Source: a virus. From it: a DNA stretch of 46,644 bases. Below are positions 8,995 through 18,711 of this stretch, one piece after another. Positions within the stretch are counted from its first letter, which is position 1. Each line of letters begins with the position of its first letter. Position numbers and translations under genes: made by a program. A model generated the notes under the pieces. The model searched no databases, was not told where the DNA came from, and was given only the letters and a program-made list of their open reading frames with translations. Location: the IMG/VR virus record IMGVR_UViG_3300026097_000036, positions 1 through 46,644 of that record; one strand, written 5' to 3'.

Positions 8995-9836
8995 TATATG
9001 TCTATCTTAGCCTTAAATGTAATAGGGAAGTCACGAGGAATGGGTGTTGCAGTAGCGAGTTTTGCTGCTGCGAGTAAATCACCGACTTCATCATACCATC
9101 CTATTGTCGTTACATAAGGAGTAAGGGATGAGGTTACTGAACCACTTGGGTCGTAACCAAAAAACTCTGGAATGATTGTGTTAAAATCTATGGATTGAGA
9201 ATATGATTGTGAAACTTCTTCTAATGTATAGGAGTATCGTGGTCTATCAAAAGTAGTTGCCCCTCGTATTCTCATTGTTGGGTTTGTAGAGTAATTAAAC
9301 TCGTTTGGTTCAACAGTAGCTTGTAAGTTAAGAGTTTTCTTTCTATGTTGTGATCGGAAAGTCAAATCAAATCCTCCTAATCCTACATCTTTATATGAAC
9401 CTGTATCTGTAATAACGATAGAACCAAACTCATAGAATACATTACCGATATGAGTTGTTGAACCACTTACTTTGAGATTTCCAACACTATCATCTATAAA
9501 GGTTGTTGATGAAGTAGTGTCCGATAAAATAACAGAACCTTCAAGTATTTTCTCATCGTAAACAGATTGAGATACGACAATGAGGTTTAGTTTTTCACCA
9601 AGTGATTGAGTTGTTTCAGGTTTATAATCTTGTTGATAAAACTGTGACTTTATAGAATGATAAAGCGGGCCTTGAAAAATATCATTTGTTGTAGTATCAG
9701 CTGATCCTGTTTCAAATGAACCTGAAAATGCGTATCCTTGTAAAGAAGTTACATAACTACTTGTATGAGATAAAACAAACTGTTTGTTTGTAATTACCTC
9801 CGATTCCGAGAAGTCCCCTGGTTTGAGTGCCTTCAT
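8994..9836 (-). CDS. Tail/baseplate-associated structural protein, paralogue of the adjacent upstream gene product
   Basis: 280 aa, rich in Ser, Thr and Gly, with no signal peptide or membrane segment. The C-terminus reads FNYSTNPTMRI ... YVTTIGWYDEVGDLLAAAKL ... ITFKAKIDI, and the neighbouring protein (9841-10905) ends in a closely similar way. This C-terminal pattern recurs in structural proteins of T4-like marine phages whose exact place in the virion is not established. The gene is 4 nt downstream of its paralogue and touches the GIY-YIG gene. A virion protein role is inferred from family resemblance, composition and context. Confidence 0.7.
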   Translation of the reverse strand: MKALKPGDFSESEVITNKQFVLSHTSSYVTSLQGYAFSGSFETGSADTTTNDIFQGPLYHSIKSQFYQQDYKPETTQSLGEKLNLIVVSQSVYDEKILEGSVILSDTTSSTTFIDDSVGNLKVSGSTTHIGNVFYEFGSIVITDTGSYKDVGLGGFDLTFRSQHRKKTLNLQATVEPNEFNYSTNPTMRIRGATTFDRPRYSYTLEEVSQSYSQSIDFNTIIPEFFGYDPSGSVTSSLTPYVTTIGWYDEVGDLLAAAKLATATPIPRDFPITFKAKIDI

Positions 9837-9840
9837 TCAT

Positions 9841-10905
9841 TTAGAAGTCGATTTTTATCTTGATCAGAGATTCTGTATCTCTTGCGTTTTCAATAGGTCG
9901 CGATGTTTTAGCTACTGCTAACAACTCATTATTATCATTATACAAACCGACTGTTGAAATGTATGTTACAGGATCATTGTATAAATCACTAATAATTTGT
10001 TTGTCACTGCCTGATGTAAATGTTGGATTATTTGAAAAGTTAAAATCTCTGTTTCTTACTCGGATAAAATAGTTTTCACTACTAACATCTTCCGCAGAGC
10101 GTGCTTTGATAAAAGAACCACCATCTAAACTATCAAATAGTGTAAAGTGTTGTAAGTCATATGTTTCAACTGCGGTGTTTGTAGTTGAACCTGTAATCTC
10201 TACTCCATTAACTGTCCCGACCGTATCTCCGATTGCAGATGGGTTAAGAACTATAATACCACTTTCAGGGTAAAACTTACCATACCCCTCACCATTTGAT
10301 GCAGTATAAGATACAATATCACTACCACTTGTAGTTAAATCAATTGTCCCACTTGCAATATTGTAAACTGCTCCACCTGGTGTGATTGTTGGGTTTGTTA
10401 CATCTGCTGAATCATCAATAAACTTAAATACACCATTTGAACCGCTTAAATGAATTTCAAAAGAATCAACATCAAGTTCTTCTTTAATTCTTGCTCTACT
10501 GAAATTGATTGCAAAAATATCATTACTATAATGTGAATCAGCAGTTGAACCTGAATAGAATGTAAACTGTGTTTCAGTTACTGGTAGTAATGTATTTGCA
10601 TATTGTTTGTAAACTGCTTGTGTTGGTCTGCGTGAACCACTATCAACAGATACCAATGGTGTTCCACTACCACTTTGATGTCCGTAAGCTAATGAAAACT
10701 GAACAGCAGCTGTTGAAAGAGTTGAACCTGTATTGAATACATCAATATGATAAAGACCTCTCCCAGTCGAACCAGTTTCACTTGCTTGTGAGCCTGTAAA
10801 GAACGATGTTAGTGTTGCTGCGTCTCCTGAAAAAACTCCTTTTGTAACTTTTTTCTTTACAGTTACAACATCATCAGGCCCAAGTGTTTTATAGATATTC
10901 GCCAT
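9841..10905 (-). CDS. Tail/baseplate-associated structural protein
   Basis: 354 aa. The N-terminus (IYKTLGPDDVVTVKKKVTK) and the C-terminal module (FNFSNNPTF ... YISTVGLYNDNNELLAVAK ... LIKIKIDF) resemble predicted virion proteins of marine T4-like phages. The middle is Ser/Gly/Thr-rich and likely beta-structured. The C-terminal module is shared with the downstream 280-aa protein, so the two are tandem paralogues that have diverged at their N-termini. It starts 3 nt after the 209-aa structural gene, in the same operon. Exact location in the particle is unknown. Confidence 0.7.
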   Translation of the reverse strand: MANIYKTLGPDDVVTVKKKVTKGVFSGDAATLTSFFTGSQASETGSTGRGLYHIDVFNTGSTLSTAAVQFSLAYGHQSGSGTPLVSVDSGSRRPTQAVYKQYANTLLPVTETQFTFYSGSTADSHYSNDIFAINFSRARIKEELDVDSFEIHLSGSNGVFKFIDDSADVTNPTITPGGAVYNIASGTIDLTTSGSDIVSYTASNGEGYGKFYPESGIIVLNPSAIGDTVGTVNGVEITGSTTNTAVETYDLQHFTLFDSLDGGSFIKARSAEDVSSENYFIRVRNRDFNFSNNPTFTSGSDKQIISDLYNDPVTYISTVGLYNDNNELLAVAKTSRPIENARDTESLIKIKIDF

Positions 10906-10908
10906 TTA

Positions 10909-11538
10909 TTATACCGTTTGTCGTGTTACTGTCACATTGATAGTGGATGTTGCTCCACTTTCATTACCTGTAACTCTAATTGTTCCGTTTCTATTTACAT
11001 TCACAACCGTTGATGGGTAGAAACGAATAGCAGTTGCTGATAGAGATTGAACGATTCTACTTGAACCTGGATCTTCAATCAACTGTGATTCTCCAAACTG
11101 AACACCCGATGGAGCTACTTCTAATCTTCCAAGACGAGTGTCGGAAAGCGTTGCTGTATATCCAAATCCTTCACCATCAAGTGCAGGTGATGTTGATACA
11201 CCTAAATCAATATAATCTTTTTCGTTTGCAACAACATTGATAGAACTTGTTCCTAATACAAGTTTAGGAATATTTTTCGTATTTGATGGTAGTGTCACCA
11301 ACTTATAACGAAGTAAAAGTGTTTCATCAGGAACTGCTTCAGTCACTGGAATGTTTTCGATTGCAGTTCCGTAAAATGCAGAACCAAGTGGATGTGAAGA
11401 ATCGTATAGTGAATAATCGATTTCATCATCTGCTAATGCAAACTTGGTTACATTAAATTGACCTTGTGCAAGAAGTTCTCGTCCTTTGTTAGTCAATACT
11501 GCATCTACAACTGTTGTTGTATTATTTAGATATGCCAT
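10909..11538 (-). CDS. Conserved virion-type structural protein
   Basis: 209 aa. The N-terminal sequence VVDAVLTNKGRELLAQGQF followed by KFALADDEIDYSLYD is a pattern I associate with a conserved structural protein in T4-like phages of marine bacteria. The C-terminal half is beta-rich and ends with an Ig-like stretch (NGTIRVTGNESGATSTINV). Upstream, 11539-11588 is a non-coding A/T-rich gap containing TATTTATA in the gene's direction (11577-11570), a possible late promoter start for the 11.5-9.0 kb group. No catalytic motif is visible. Confidence 0.7.
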   Translation of the reverse strand: MAYLNNTTTVVDAVLTNKGRELLAQGQFNVTKFALADDEIDYSLYDSSHPLGSAFYGTAIENIPVTEAVPDETLLLRYKLVTLPSNTKNIPKLVLGTSSINVVANEKDYIDLGVSTSPALDGEGFGYTATLSDTRLGRLEVAPSGVQFGESQLIEDPGSSRIVQSLSATAIRFYPSTVVNVNRNGTIRVTGNESGATSTINVTVTRQTV

Positions 11539-11588
11539 TTGTTTAACCTATTTTTAGTATATTAATAAATATAAATAATTTATTTTTT

Positions 11589-14500
11589 TTATTCAACTGT
11601 TAGTTTGATATCCCCATCAGGATCAATGGCGATGGTTCTTGATGTCTTACTGTTTTCCGTAGTTGTTGATAATTCTTCACCACTGTTCGGTATTTCGTCA
11701 ATTACATAAGTAATACCACCGATCGTTACTTTACGAGATTGATTCAATCCACCACCACTTACTCGTGATACTTCTCTAAATGCTATTGGTAAGTCCTCAA
11801 AAGTTGCAGGAACACCTGGTTTATCACCAACAAAAGTTGCGGATATTAAGAATAGTTTTCTATCTAATAGTTTTAAGAATCCGTATTCTCTTGCAAGTTC
11901 TGCATATGTTTGATTACTTTCTGTTCTATCTCCAAGTGGAATATTACCGATAAGTGATTCTATTTGTTGTAATCTACTTTCATAATCCCACTTTCTAAAT
12001 TCAAATACAAATCGTTCGTTACGATCATTACGAACAGCAACTCTCATATCTTCATCAGGTCTGTTTGCAAATATTACAGAATCTTCAAAACTATTTCTTA
12101 ACAGAATAACATCTGTATTTTGATTTAAGAATCCACCAACTTCATCTTGTGTGAGGATTACATTCGCTTCTCCGTTTTCATCTAAATCAATACTCAATAA
12201 CTGACCAACATATCTTTCTAAATCTGTAATTGATGGTTTAGTTTTTATTGGTGATTCAACATTATCAAATGTTGTATAGTCCGTTTGTTGAACTATTGTA
12301 ACTTCATCGATTTGTCTTCCTTGGTTTGCAAGATTTGCGGTCTCTGCTTTACCTAATCGTTTTGCTTTACTTCTATCAAGTAAGTGAGGTTCAATGAAAA
12401 TGGATGTGGTTAGATTGGATTTACCTGGTACAAACTTCTGTATATTGTTGAATAATGTCTTATCAAAGTTTCTAATGTAATCAATAAAGAACTTTGTTTT
12501 TCTGTTTGAAGATATGTCTGAAAAGAAGTTTTCTACTAATGTCCGCAATGAATCATACTCTGTATTGTATGTATCAAGTGGATCACCATATTCATTTACT
12601 AAGTCTGTTGAACCAAAATGTTCTAATATGATTTGATTAAGAATATCTGTTGGACTGAATCCAATAATCAAGTCGTTTGTATCAGTAACTTCTTGTATAG
12701 ATTCACTGTTTCTTCCATATGCTTCAATATTTGGTGTAAGTGTATCACCACTCAATGTTTGAGTTAATCCATATCTTACTTTGTTATTACCAAGTTTATC
12801 ATCACCAATATTAGGTGCTAAGATATAATCTTCTCTTGTTACGGAGTTAAAATCACTAACCTCAAAGTTTGATGCTGTAACTTCCGTTGGATAAAGTGGA
12901 TTAAATACAAGATTTGGTAGCTTACCATTTTGTGATAAGTTTGTGCCTGGTTGTTGTGTAATATCCACACGAACCTTTAAATCACTTGGTATTAGTAATG
13001 GATTTTCTAATCTAACACTTGTTGGGAACTTCGTATGTTGTTCAAAATCATTTTCTGAAAGTGTTGATGACCAAACACGAAGTTCATCAACAGCACCACT
13101 AAATCCTAAACCATCTGTCGAATCTTGCCCAAACTTAAATTGAGTTGAACCTGTAATTGAAACTGATGAAGTAGTCACTGTATCGGACTGTTGAACATCA
13201 AATTCACCAAATATTCTATTAAATTTATAAGTGTAGAACTCAAATGAGCCTGGTTCTGCTTCTTGAACTAAAATATTCCAATATTCACCGTCAAATAAAC
13301 TTGCAGTAGCTGATGAACTTACTTCAAGGTCTGTTGATCCTGATTTTATATTAAGAACTAACTTACCATCGTTACCTGATGTGTTTTCTATATCAAGTGT
13401 AAATGAAGCATCACCAGTTGTAGATGATGCACTAACAATAGTTGTTGAGATAGGGTCACCAATCCAACGATAATTAAGTTCAAATGCTGTAAATGGTGAA
13501 ATTGTTGTATCATCAACTTCTATGTATTCATCATCATCGTTAAACAATAGTTCATATGTATATGTTTCTTTCTTAAACTCTTGTTCTAATCCTAATGGTG
13601 ATTTAAGAGAACCAAACTCTTTGATAAACAATGTTGATTCAGGTATTCCGTAACTATTGACTAATGCACGAACTGCTCTTTCAGTTCCTTTGTGTTTTAG
13701 TAGATGAGGTAAGTTTGTAAGTAATCTTCGTATAGTTTCTTTTTGTTGATTCTCAAAACTAAAGTTGTTGGATACTGCACCAATATCTGTTTCATCAGTC
13801 GTAACACCTAAAATGTATTCCCATATATCTTTCTCACTAAACCCACTATCAAGATTATTAGCATACATATTGAGTAAGACAATGGATAAGTCGGAACTCA
13901 ATCCTTTTGTTTTATCTAAATTCCAATCATATAGATTACCAAGTTCTTTGGAGTATAACCATATCTCATCAAATAGTTGTCCGATCATATCAACAAACAG
14001 AACATACTCTTCACTATTCTCATCTTCTCTAATATGTTCAGGTGTATTATTACGGAAACTATCTCTGTTTAGATTATCATAATCTCTTGCAACTTCTTTT
14101 AAATCCTCATACCAAGTTGATACATTAGTTGAACTTTGTAAACTCTGTTTTTCTTTAACACTAAAGTTATTGAGTGTATAATCTGCATCTGTTGATGTGC
14201 TTACAACTTTGAATGTGTCCGAACCATCCCCATCTTTTGCTCTAAATGATATAGAGTGAGTGTCGTTAGAGAAGATAAATGAATTATTTAGTTGTTGTCC
14301 GTTGTAATAAATGATTAGTGGTTTGTTATTTCCACTTGTTTTTTCAAATGTAAGGTTGTATTCTAGCCCTGTGGTTAGAGAAAGTGTGTCTGATGCTGAT
14401 GTCTCACCAACCAATGATACTTCTGATGTAAATGTTCCACTTGTAATTTCTTCGGAACCAACTTGTTTTGGCCACGATGCATATATTGCGTCGGAAGATG

Positions 14501-16202
14501 AAACATAAGATGATGAATAAAATGAACCACTATCATTGTATAAGAAATATTCATAGTCATCAAAACTATTTTTTACATTTCTTATTTTTTCATCAAGTTT
14601 ATTAAGTTCAGCAGTTTTATACACTTCACTTGCTACTGATTGACTTACTACATTACTTTGTGATGTATAACTTTCTATATCTTGTATTTTGTAGTGAAAG
14701 TTAATCACTCGTTCTTCTGCAGAACTAAACTTCACAAAGTTTTTGAAGTCCGTAAAATCTGTGTTTAGTTTGACTAACTGATTATCTTTCTGTAAGAAGT
14801 GATCAAATACTTTCTTTTGTATATTTTCTTGTGAAGAAAGTGTGAGATTGTTTATACTTTGATAATCACTATATTCGTTTATCTTTCCTTCTTCAACTTC
14901 CGTTTGAAAGTTTGGAGTTAGTTGTTCAATCTTTTGAATTGCAGCTGCTTTTGATAAATCAAACTCAATAGAAAGTGGATAATATGGTGTGTTGAATATA
15001 TCAACTTTATCAAGTCGTTCAACATTCGTATTGATTGGATTAGCTAACTTAACTACAATAGAATCCAATACATCAATCTCACCATCAACTTGATTTAACT
15101 CACCACCACGAACCCAGTTAACAAGTAAGTTTCTATTACCCTTATCATCAATAATAGCATACTTTAAGAATCTATCCTTTTCAGTAATAGGAAGAGTATT
15201 TGGGTCTTCTTCTGTTGTTGTTGGGGTATATTCACCTACAATATTACTAATCAAAGATTTAAGTGAGTTTTCAATAACACTCTCAATATCGGGAGCACTA
15301 TTATCATATTCACAACTTCCATCATTTATCGTAGCTTGTGGATTATAGTTAGTTGCAATGGAATCAGTACATCCTTGTATTGGGTACTTACAAGTTCCGT
15401 CATCTTCCTCTGCTAATTCATCAAAATTAAGAGCGTTTGGATCTGTACAACCTGTTTTAACAGGGCCATACTCACAACTATCATCGTCTTTTGTTGCACT
15501 GGCGTTATAATTAGATGCGTTAGAGTCGGTACATCCCCAAATATCTTCAGTGCCTCCACCACCTCCCCCACCATTATCTTTTTCTACACCACTCCAATAT
15601 TGAGTAATATAGTAAGGTGTGTTAGTAAATAAATCAGTTACTTTGAAAGTTATGGATGCATCTGTTTCAGCGTCAGTTGGAAATGGATTCCCAAATCCAC
15701 CAAAATCAATATAGTACTTATATCCAAGGCCTTGTTCTATACCATCTGTTTTTACACTAAAACTTGGTGTGTAGTTGATATTTGAACTATCTTCAACAGA
15801 AACTGTTATTTGATCTGCTTTCAGTGTAAATGAACTAGCTTCAACTATACCACTATCAATAGCATCTTGAATACCTTTTGGTATACTAGCTTCTCTAATG
15901 AATATTCTATTTCTTCCGTAGTCACCAGTATCTGATCTTACATTTTTTGGTTGAATAACTAAACCATCAATTCTATCGTAAGCAAATGTATTGATATCTC
16001 TTTCACGAAAGTTAGATATTTCATTTGCATTATATGACCTTTTTCTTTCTATACCATTTCTACGGGCTTTTATAGTGACTTTAATACCATTATTAAAGTA
16101 TGTACCAAACTCACCCAAGTCAGCGATATTGTATATACCTTCACTTCCTTTGTAGGTAAGTACTGTGGTTAGTGTATCTTTTTTGTTTATAGAGGTTGCC
16201 AT
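11589..16202 (-). CDS. Very large baseplate/tail protein with GCTD Cys-rich repeats and a LamG-like domain
   Basis: 1537 aa. The ATG follows a strong Shine-Dalgarno, GGAGG, 9 nt upstream. After a beta-rich N-terminus and a poly-Gly linker (near residue 215) come three Cys-containing repeats (about residues 221-300) of the form GCTDxxAxNYNxxAxxDDxSCxY. A concanavalin A/LamG-like segment lies roughly at residues 900-1080 (TAFELNYRWIGD ... GFSGAVDELRVWSS). Just before it is LLTNLPHLLKHKGTERAV, a sequence style common in tail proteins of large phages. The position directly after the gp6-like block suggests a baseplate wedge or short-fibre anchoring role comparable with T4 gp7/gp10, but this is inferred from gene order only. 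The GCTD repeats are otherwise typical of secreted proteins from marine Bacteroidota-like bacteria, so they may be host-derived. Confidence 0.75.
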   Translation of the reverse strand: MATSINKKDTLTTVLTYKGSEGIYNIADLGEFGTYFNNGIKVTIKARRNGIERKRSYNANEISNFRERDINTFAYDRIDGLVIQPKNVRSDTGDYGRNRIFIREASIPKGIQDAIDSGIVEASSFTLKADQITVSVEDSSNINYTPSFSVKTDGIEQGLGYKYYIDFGGFGNPFPTDAETDASITFKVTDLFTNTPYYITQYWSGVEKDNGGGGGGGTEDIWGCTDSNASNYNASATKDDDSCEYGPVKTGCTDPNALNFDELAEEDDGTCKYPIQGCTDSIATNYNPQATINDGSCEYDNSAPDIESVIENSLKSLISNIVGEYTPTTTEEDPNTLPITEKDRFLKYAIIDDKGNRNLLVNWVRGGELNQVDGEIDVLDSIVVKLANPINTNVERLDKVDIFNTPYYPLSIEFDLSKAAAIQKIEQLTPNFQTEVEEGKINEYSDYQSINNLTLSSQENIQKKVFDHFLQKDNQLVKLNTDFTDFKNFVKFSSAEERVINFHYKIQDIESYTSQSNVVSQSVASEVYKTAELNKLDEKIRNVKNSFDDYEYFLYNDSGSFYSSSYVSSSDAIYASWPKQVGSEEITSGTFTSEVSLVGETSASDTLSLTTGLEYNLTFEKTSGNNKPLIIYYNGQQLNNSFIFSNDTHSISFRAKDGDGSDTFKVVSTSTDADYTLNNFSVKEKQSLQSSTNVSTWYEDLKEVARDYDNLNRDSFRNNTPEHIREDENSEEYVLFVDMIGQLFDEIWLYSKELGNLYDWNLDKTKGLSSDLSIVLLNMYANNLDSGFSEKDIWEYILGVTTDETDIGAVSNNFSFENQQKETIRRLLTNLPHLLKHKGTERAVRALVNSYGIPESTLFIKEFGSLKSPLGLEQEFKKETYTYELLFNDDDEYIEVDDTTISPFTAFELNYRWIGDPISTTIVSASSTTGDASFTLDIENTSGNDGKLVLNIKSGSTDLEVSSSATASLFDGEYWNILVQEAEPGSFEFYTYKFNRIFGEFDVQQSDTVTTSSVSITGSTQFKFGQDSTDGLGFSGAVDELRVWSSTLSENDFEQHTKFPTSVRLENPLLIPSDLKVRVDITQQPGTNLSQNGKLPNLVFNPLYPTEVTASNFEVSDFNSVTREDYILAPNIGDDKLGNNKVRYGLTQTLSGDTLTPNIEAYGRNSESIQEVTDTNDLIIGFSPTDILNQIILEHFGSTDLVNEYGDPLDTYNTEYDSLRTLVENFFSDISSNRKTKFFIDYIRNFDKTLFNNIQKFVPGKSNLTTSIFIEPHLLDRSKAKRLGKAETANLANQGRQIDEVTIVQQTDYTTFDNVESPIKTKPSITDLERYVGQLLSIDLDENGEANVILTQDEVGGFLNQNTDVILLRNSFEDSVIFANRPDEDMRVAVRNDRNERFVFEFRKWDYESRLQQIESLIGNIPLGDRTESNQTYAELAREYGFLKLLDRKLFLISATFVGDKPGVPATFEDLPIAFREVSRVSGGGLNQSRKVTIGGITYVIDEIPNSGEELSTTTENSKTSRTIAIDPDGDIKLTVE

Positions 16203-16204
16203 TG

Positions 16205-17503
16205 TTATAATCCTCCAAATCTGTCTGAACCTCTACTACCACCTACATCAAGATTCTCATTTGGGCCTCCCGTAATAATTCCACCACCACCCGAATCACC
16301 TTCTGTGCCTCCACCTGTATCACCATTAATAGTAGGTTTAGTAGGTAACCATACAAATCCACTCCACTGATATTCTTCACCCCTACAAATAATTCTTTCA
16401 TTGTTGGTTGGTGGGATATTGTTATCTAACTTTTCACAATCTGTTGGTTCTACATTTGATATTCCACAAGAATCAATTGGATTCTGTGCAACTCTTACAC
16501 CATTTTTACCATTACTAATATCATTGACAAACTCAAGTAAATAATACGATTCGTTCTCCCCAACTAATCTTACTATGTTAGCTTGTGTTAAACCATACGC
16601 ACTACTGATATTAAATACTCGTGGGTCAATAGGATTTAATCCATCTTCTTGGAATAGTGTTTTTCCTGAAATAGTTGATGAATCACCTTGAATATATGCA
16701 GTTATTTGTGTCCGTTGAGAAAGACCTGGTTGTGTAGTTGTTGCACCATCACAAATAGCTTCTTTTGTTCTATCTGTATTCAGTAAGTTTGGTGAAATAA
16801 ATAGTTGAACTTCTGTTACTTGTGGTCTCACAGGGCAACTATTTTGTGCTTCACTGAATTGATACCTACGACCTTCATTTGGATCATCATTAAGTCCTGG
16901 TTTAGATGCAAATATAGGATAATATTTTTTACTAAGAGATTCAAATTCAGTACTCGATGGAAATAAAACATACCTTGCTTCTTGTCCATTATTTAGTTTA
17001 CCGTCCCAAATCTGTCCCCTATCTGTTGAGTATATTGTTTCATTAAATACTTTACCTTGGTTGACTAAAAGAGATTTCTGTGTTTCATTTAAATCTGATT
17101 GTGCGACATACAAAGTTCTATATTCCAACTGATTTAGGTTGTTACAGAAATCTTCACCAGTCGCCAATGCAACATTCACTATCAAATAATCGTCATATCG
17201 TCTCTCCTCTTCTACATATCTGTAATAAAACTTAAATGTTCGTGTTGTTATTGGTATTTCATCAGTATCTAACGCGATATCAACTTCTATTTCTTCTTCA
17301 AGATAGTTTTCTTTTAAATTTCCACTATTATCAAGAGCTTCATTTGCATCAGCGACAAATATCTGATCGTTGATGTCAAGTCCAGAAAGTTCGATTAGTC
17401 GCTCAACTGGTATTTGTAAATGTCCATCGTTCGTCCATCGTAAATTCGATGCACCATTGGGGTCATTTATCTTAAACGAGCTATTTGATTTGAAGTCAGG
17501 CAT
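16205..17503 (-). CDS. Baseplate-region structural protein with C-terminal Trp-rich module
   Basis: 432 aa, no membrane segment. It starts MPDFKSNSSFKINDPNG and ends in a glycine-rich tail with GGGG runs and a final DRFGGL. Just before the Gly-rich tail, at about residues 350-385, is a module TDCEK ... NNERIICRGEEYQWSGFVWLP, which also ends the preceding protein (17524-18711) as TDCGK ... CDGFRYYWDGFTWRP. The Cys, Gly, Tyr and Trp positions line up. The gene lies 2 nt upstream of the 1537-aa gene. I do not recognise a known family for the body of the protein; a virion role is inferred from its place in the baseplate operon. Confidence 0.6.
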   Translation of the reverse strand: MPDFKSNSSFKINDPNGASNLRWTNDGHLQIPVERLIELSGLDINDQIFVADANEALDNSGNLKENYLEEEIEVDIALDTDEIPITTRTFKFYYRYVEEERRYDDYLIVNVALATGEDFCNNLNQLEYRTLYVAQSDLNETQKSLLVNQGKVFNETIYSTDRGQIWDGKLNNGQEARYVLFPSSTEFESLSKKYYPIFASKPGLNDDPNEGRRYQFSEAQNSCPVRPQVTEVQLFISPNLLNTDRTKEAICDGATTTQPGLSQRTQITAYIQGDSSTISGKTLFQEDGLNPIDPRVFNISSAYGLTQANIVRLVGENESYYLLEFVNDISNGKNGVRVAQNPIDSCGISNVEPTDCEKLDNNIPPTNNERIICRGEEYQWSGFVWLPTKPTINGDTGGGTEGDSGGGGIITGGPNENLDVGGSRGSDRFGGL

Positions 17504-17523
17504 GATACTATATCATAAATTTT

Positions 17524-18711
17524 TTAAAAATCATCTCTATCTTGTAAGTCATCTGGTCTCCATGTAAATCCATCCCAATAGTATCTAAAACCATCACATT
17601 CGACTTCATCACCTTCGTTTCCGTTTGGATTTACATTATATTCTACTTTACCACAATCTGTAAATTCTTCATCACCATCATCTGTTGAAGTAATAGGTGA
17701 ACCCCCACCTGTTGTAATTGGACTCCCACCACCTGTTTCGGGTTGATCTGTAAATCCTGCTGTTGTGGTATCGATTTCTTGAACTTCTTCTCCTTGTGTT
17801 CCCTCACCAAACTGACCATCATCAACTTTTAAATCAAGTTCTTGAATAACTAAACTTGCAAAGTTTGTTTTAAAAATATTGAATATCTGTCGTTGAATAG
17901 CTTCTGCGTTTTCTTTGTTTGATTCCGATAGAAAGTTATCCAATAATATTCTATAACTTTGAAGAGCTGCGGTTGTTGGATCACTTCCTAAAAATTGTTT
18001 GAATCTTGTTTCAACTCGTGATTTACTTGCAGTTATTCTTAACTTAATATGTTCCACAATATTTTCTACATTATTGGGATAGTAAGTTCCTAAAAATCCT
18101 TTTAAAGTTGGTTGAAACTGAAATGATGGTAATGTAATTCGAAGATTATCCACAATGTTGTCTATTTGTGTTTCAGTGTAGAACTTATTCAAAAGTGATT
18201 TAATATAACTATCTACAATTTCCGAAACAGGAACATTATAATCTTGATCGTTCGGATCAACAATTTTTCTATATTGTTTAAACTCATTAAATCGATTAAT
18301 AAAATCTGAATCGTTGTTTAATGGGTTAAGTCGAACTTCTGTTCTATCTGCTGATATTTCGGTGACTAAAAATCTATTATTAGTTTCTTCATCAGGCTTT
18401 TTTGAAATAGCTTTTAAGTCATCATTGACAAAGTAATATTCAATTGTGTATAACCCTTCACTATTTAGTTCTTCTTCATTTACAATCTGTTGTATTTGTT
18501 GAACTAATTGTGTTGGACTATCATAGAAGAATTGATATTGCTCTCCATCAAATTTCCGTTTAAATAAGAAGTTACCAAAGGTATCGTATCCAAGAAGCAC
18601 AACATCAATATTTGGGTTCTTTTGAAACTCATCTTTTGTGATAGTATCAACAACAATATCTGTTGTTTTATTATCTAAAAGGTTTATATTTTGTGCTTCA
18701 GTTATATTCAT
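17524..18711 (-). CDS. Baseplate-region structural protein, shares C-terminal module with its neighbour
   Basis: 395 aa. The N-terminal half is acidic and mixed helix/strand with no recognised fold. A low-complexity Gly/Thr/Ser linker with a repeated GGGSPIT unit follows, then a C-terminal module TDCGK ... CDGFRYYWDGFTWRP. The start overlaps the stop of the upstream 291-aa gene by one base, so translation is probably coupled. Function is unknown; operon position suggests a baseplate or tail-tip component. Confidence 0.6.
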   Translation of the reverse strand: MNITEAQNINLLDNKTTDIVVDTITKDEFQKNPNIDVVLLGYDTFGNFLFKRKFDGEQYQFFYDSPTQLVQQIQQIVNEEELNSEGLYTIEYYFVNDDLKAISKKPDEETNNRFLVTEISADRTEVRLNPLNNDSDFINRFNEFKQYRKIVDPNDQDYNVPVSEIVDSYIKSLLNKFYTETQIDNIVDNLRITLPSFQFQPTLKGFLGTYYPNNVENIVEHIKLRITASKSRVETRFKQFLGSDPTTAALQSYRILLDNFLSESNKENAEAIQRQIFNIFKTNFASLVIQELDLKVDDGQFGEGTQGEEVQEIDTTTAGFTDQPETGGGSPITTGGGSPITSTDDGDEEFTDCGKVEYNVNPNGNEGDEVECDGFRYYWDGFTWRPDDLQDRDDF

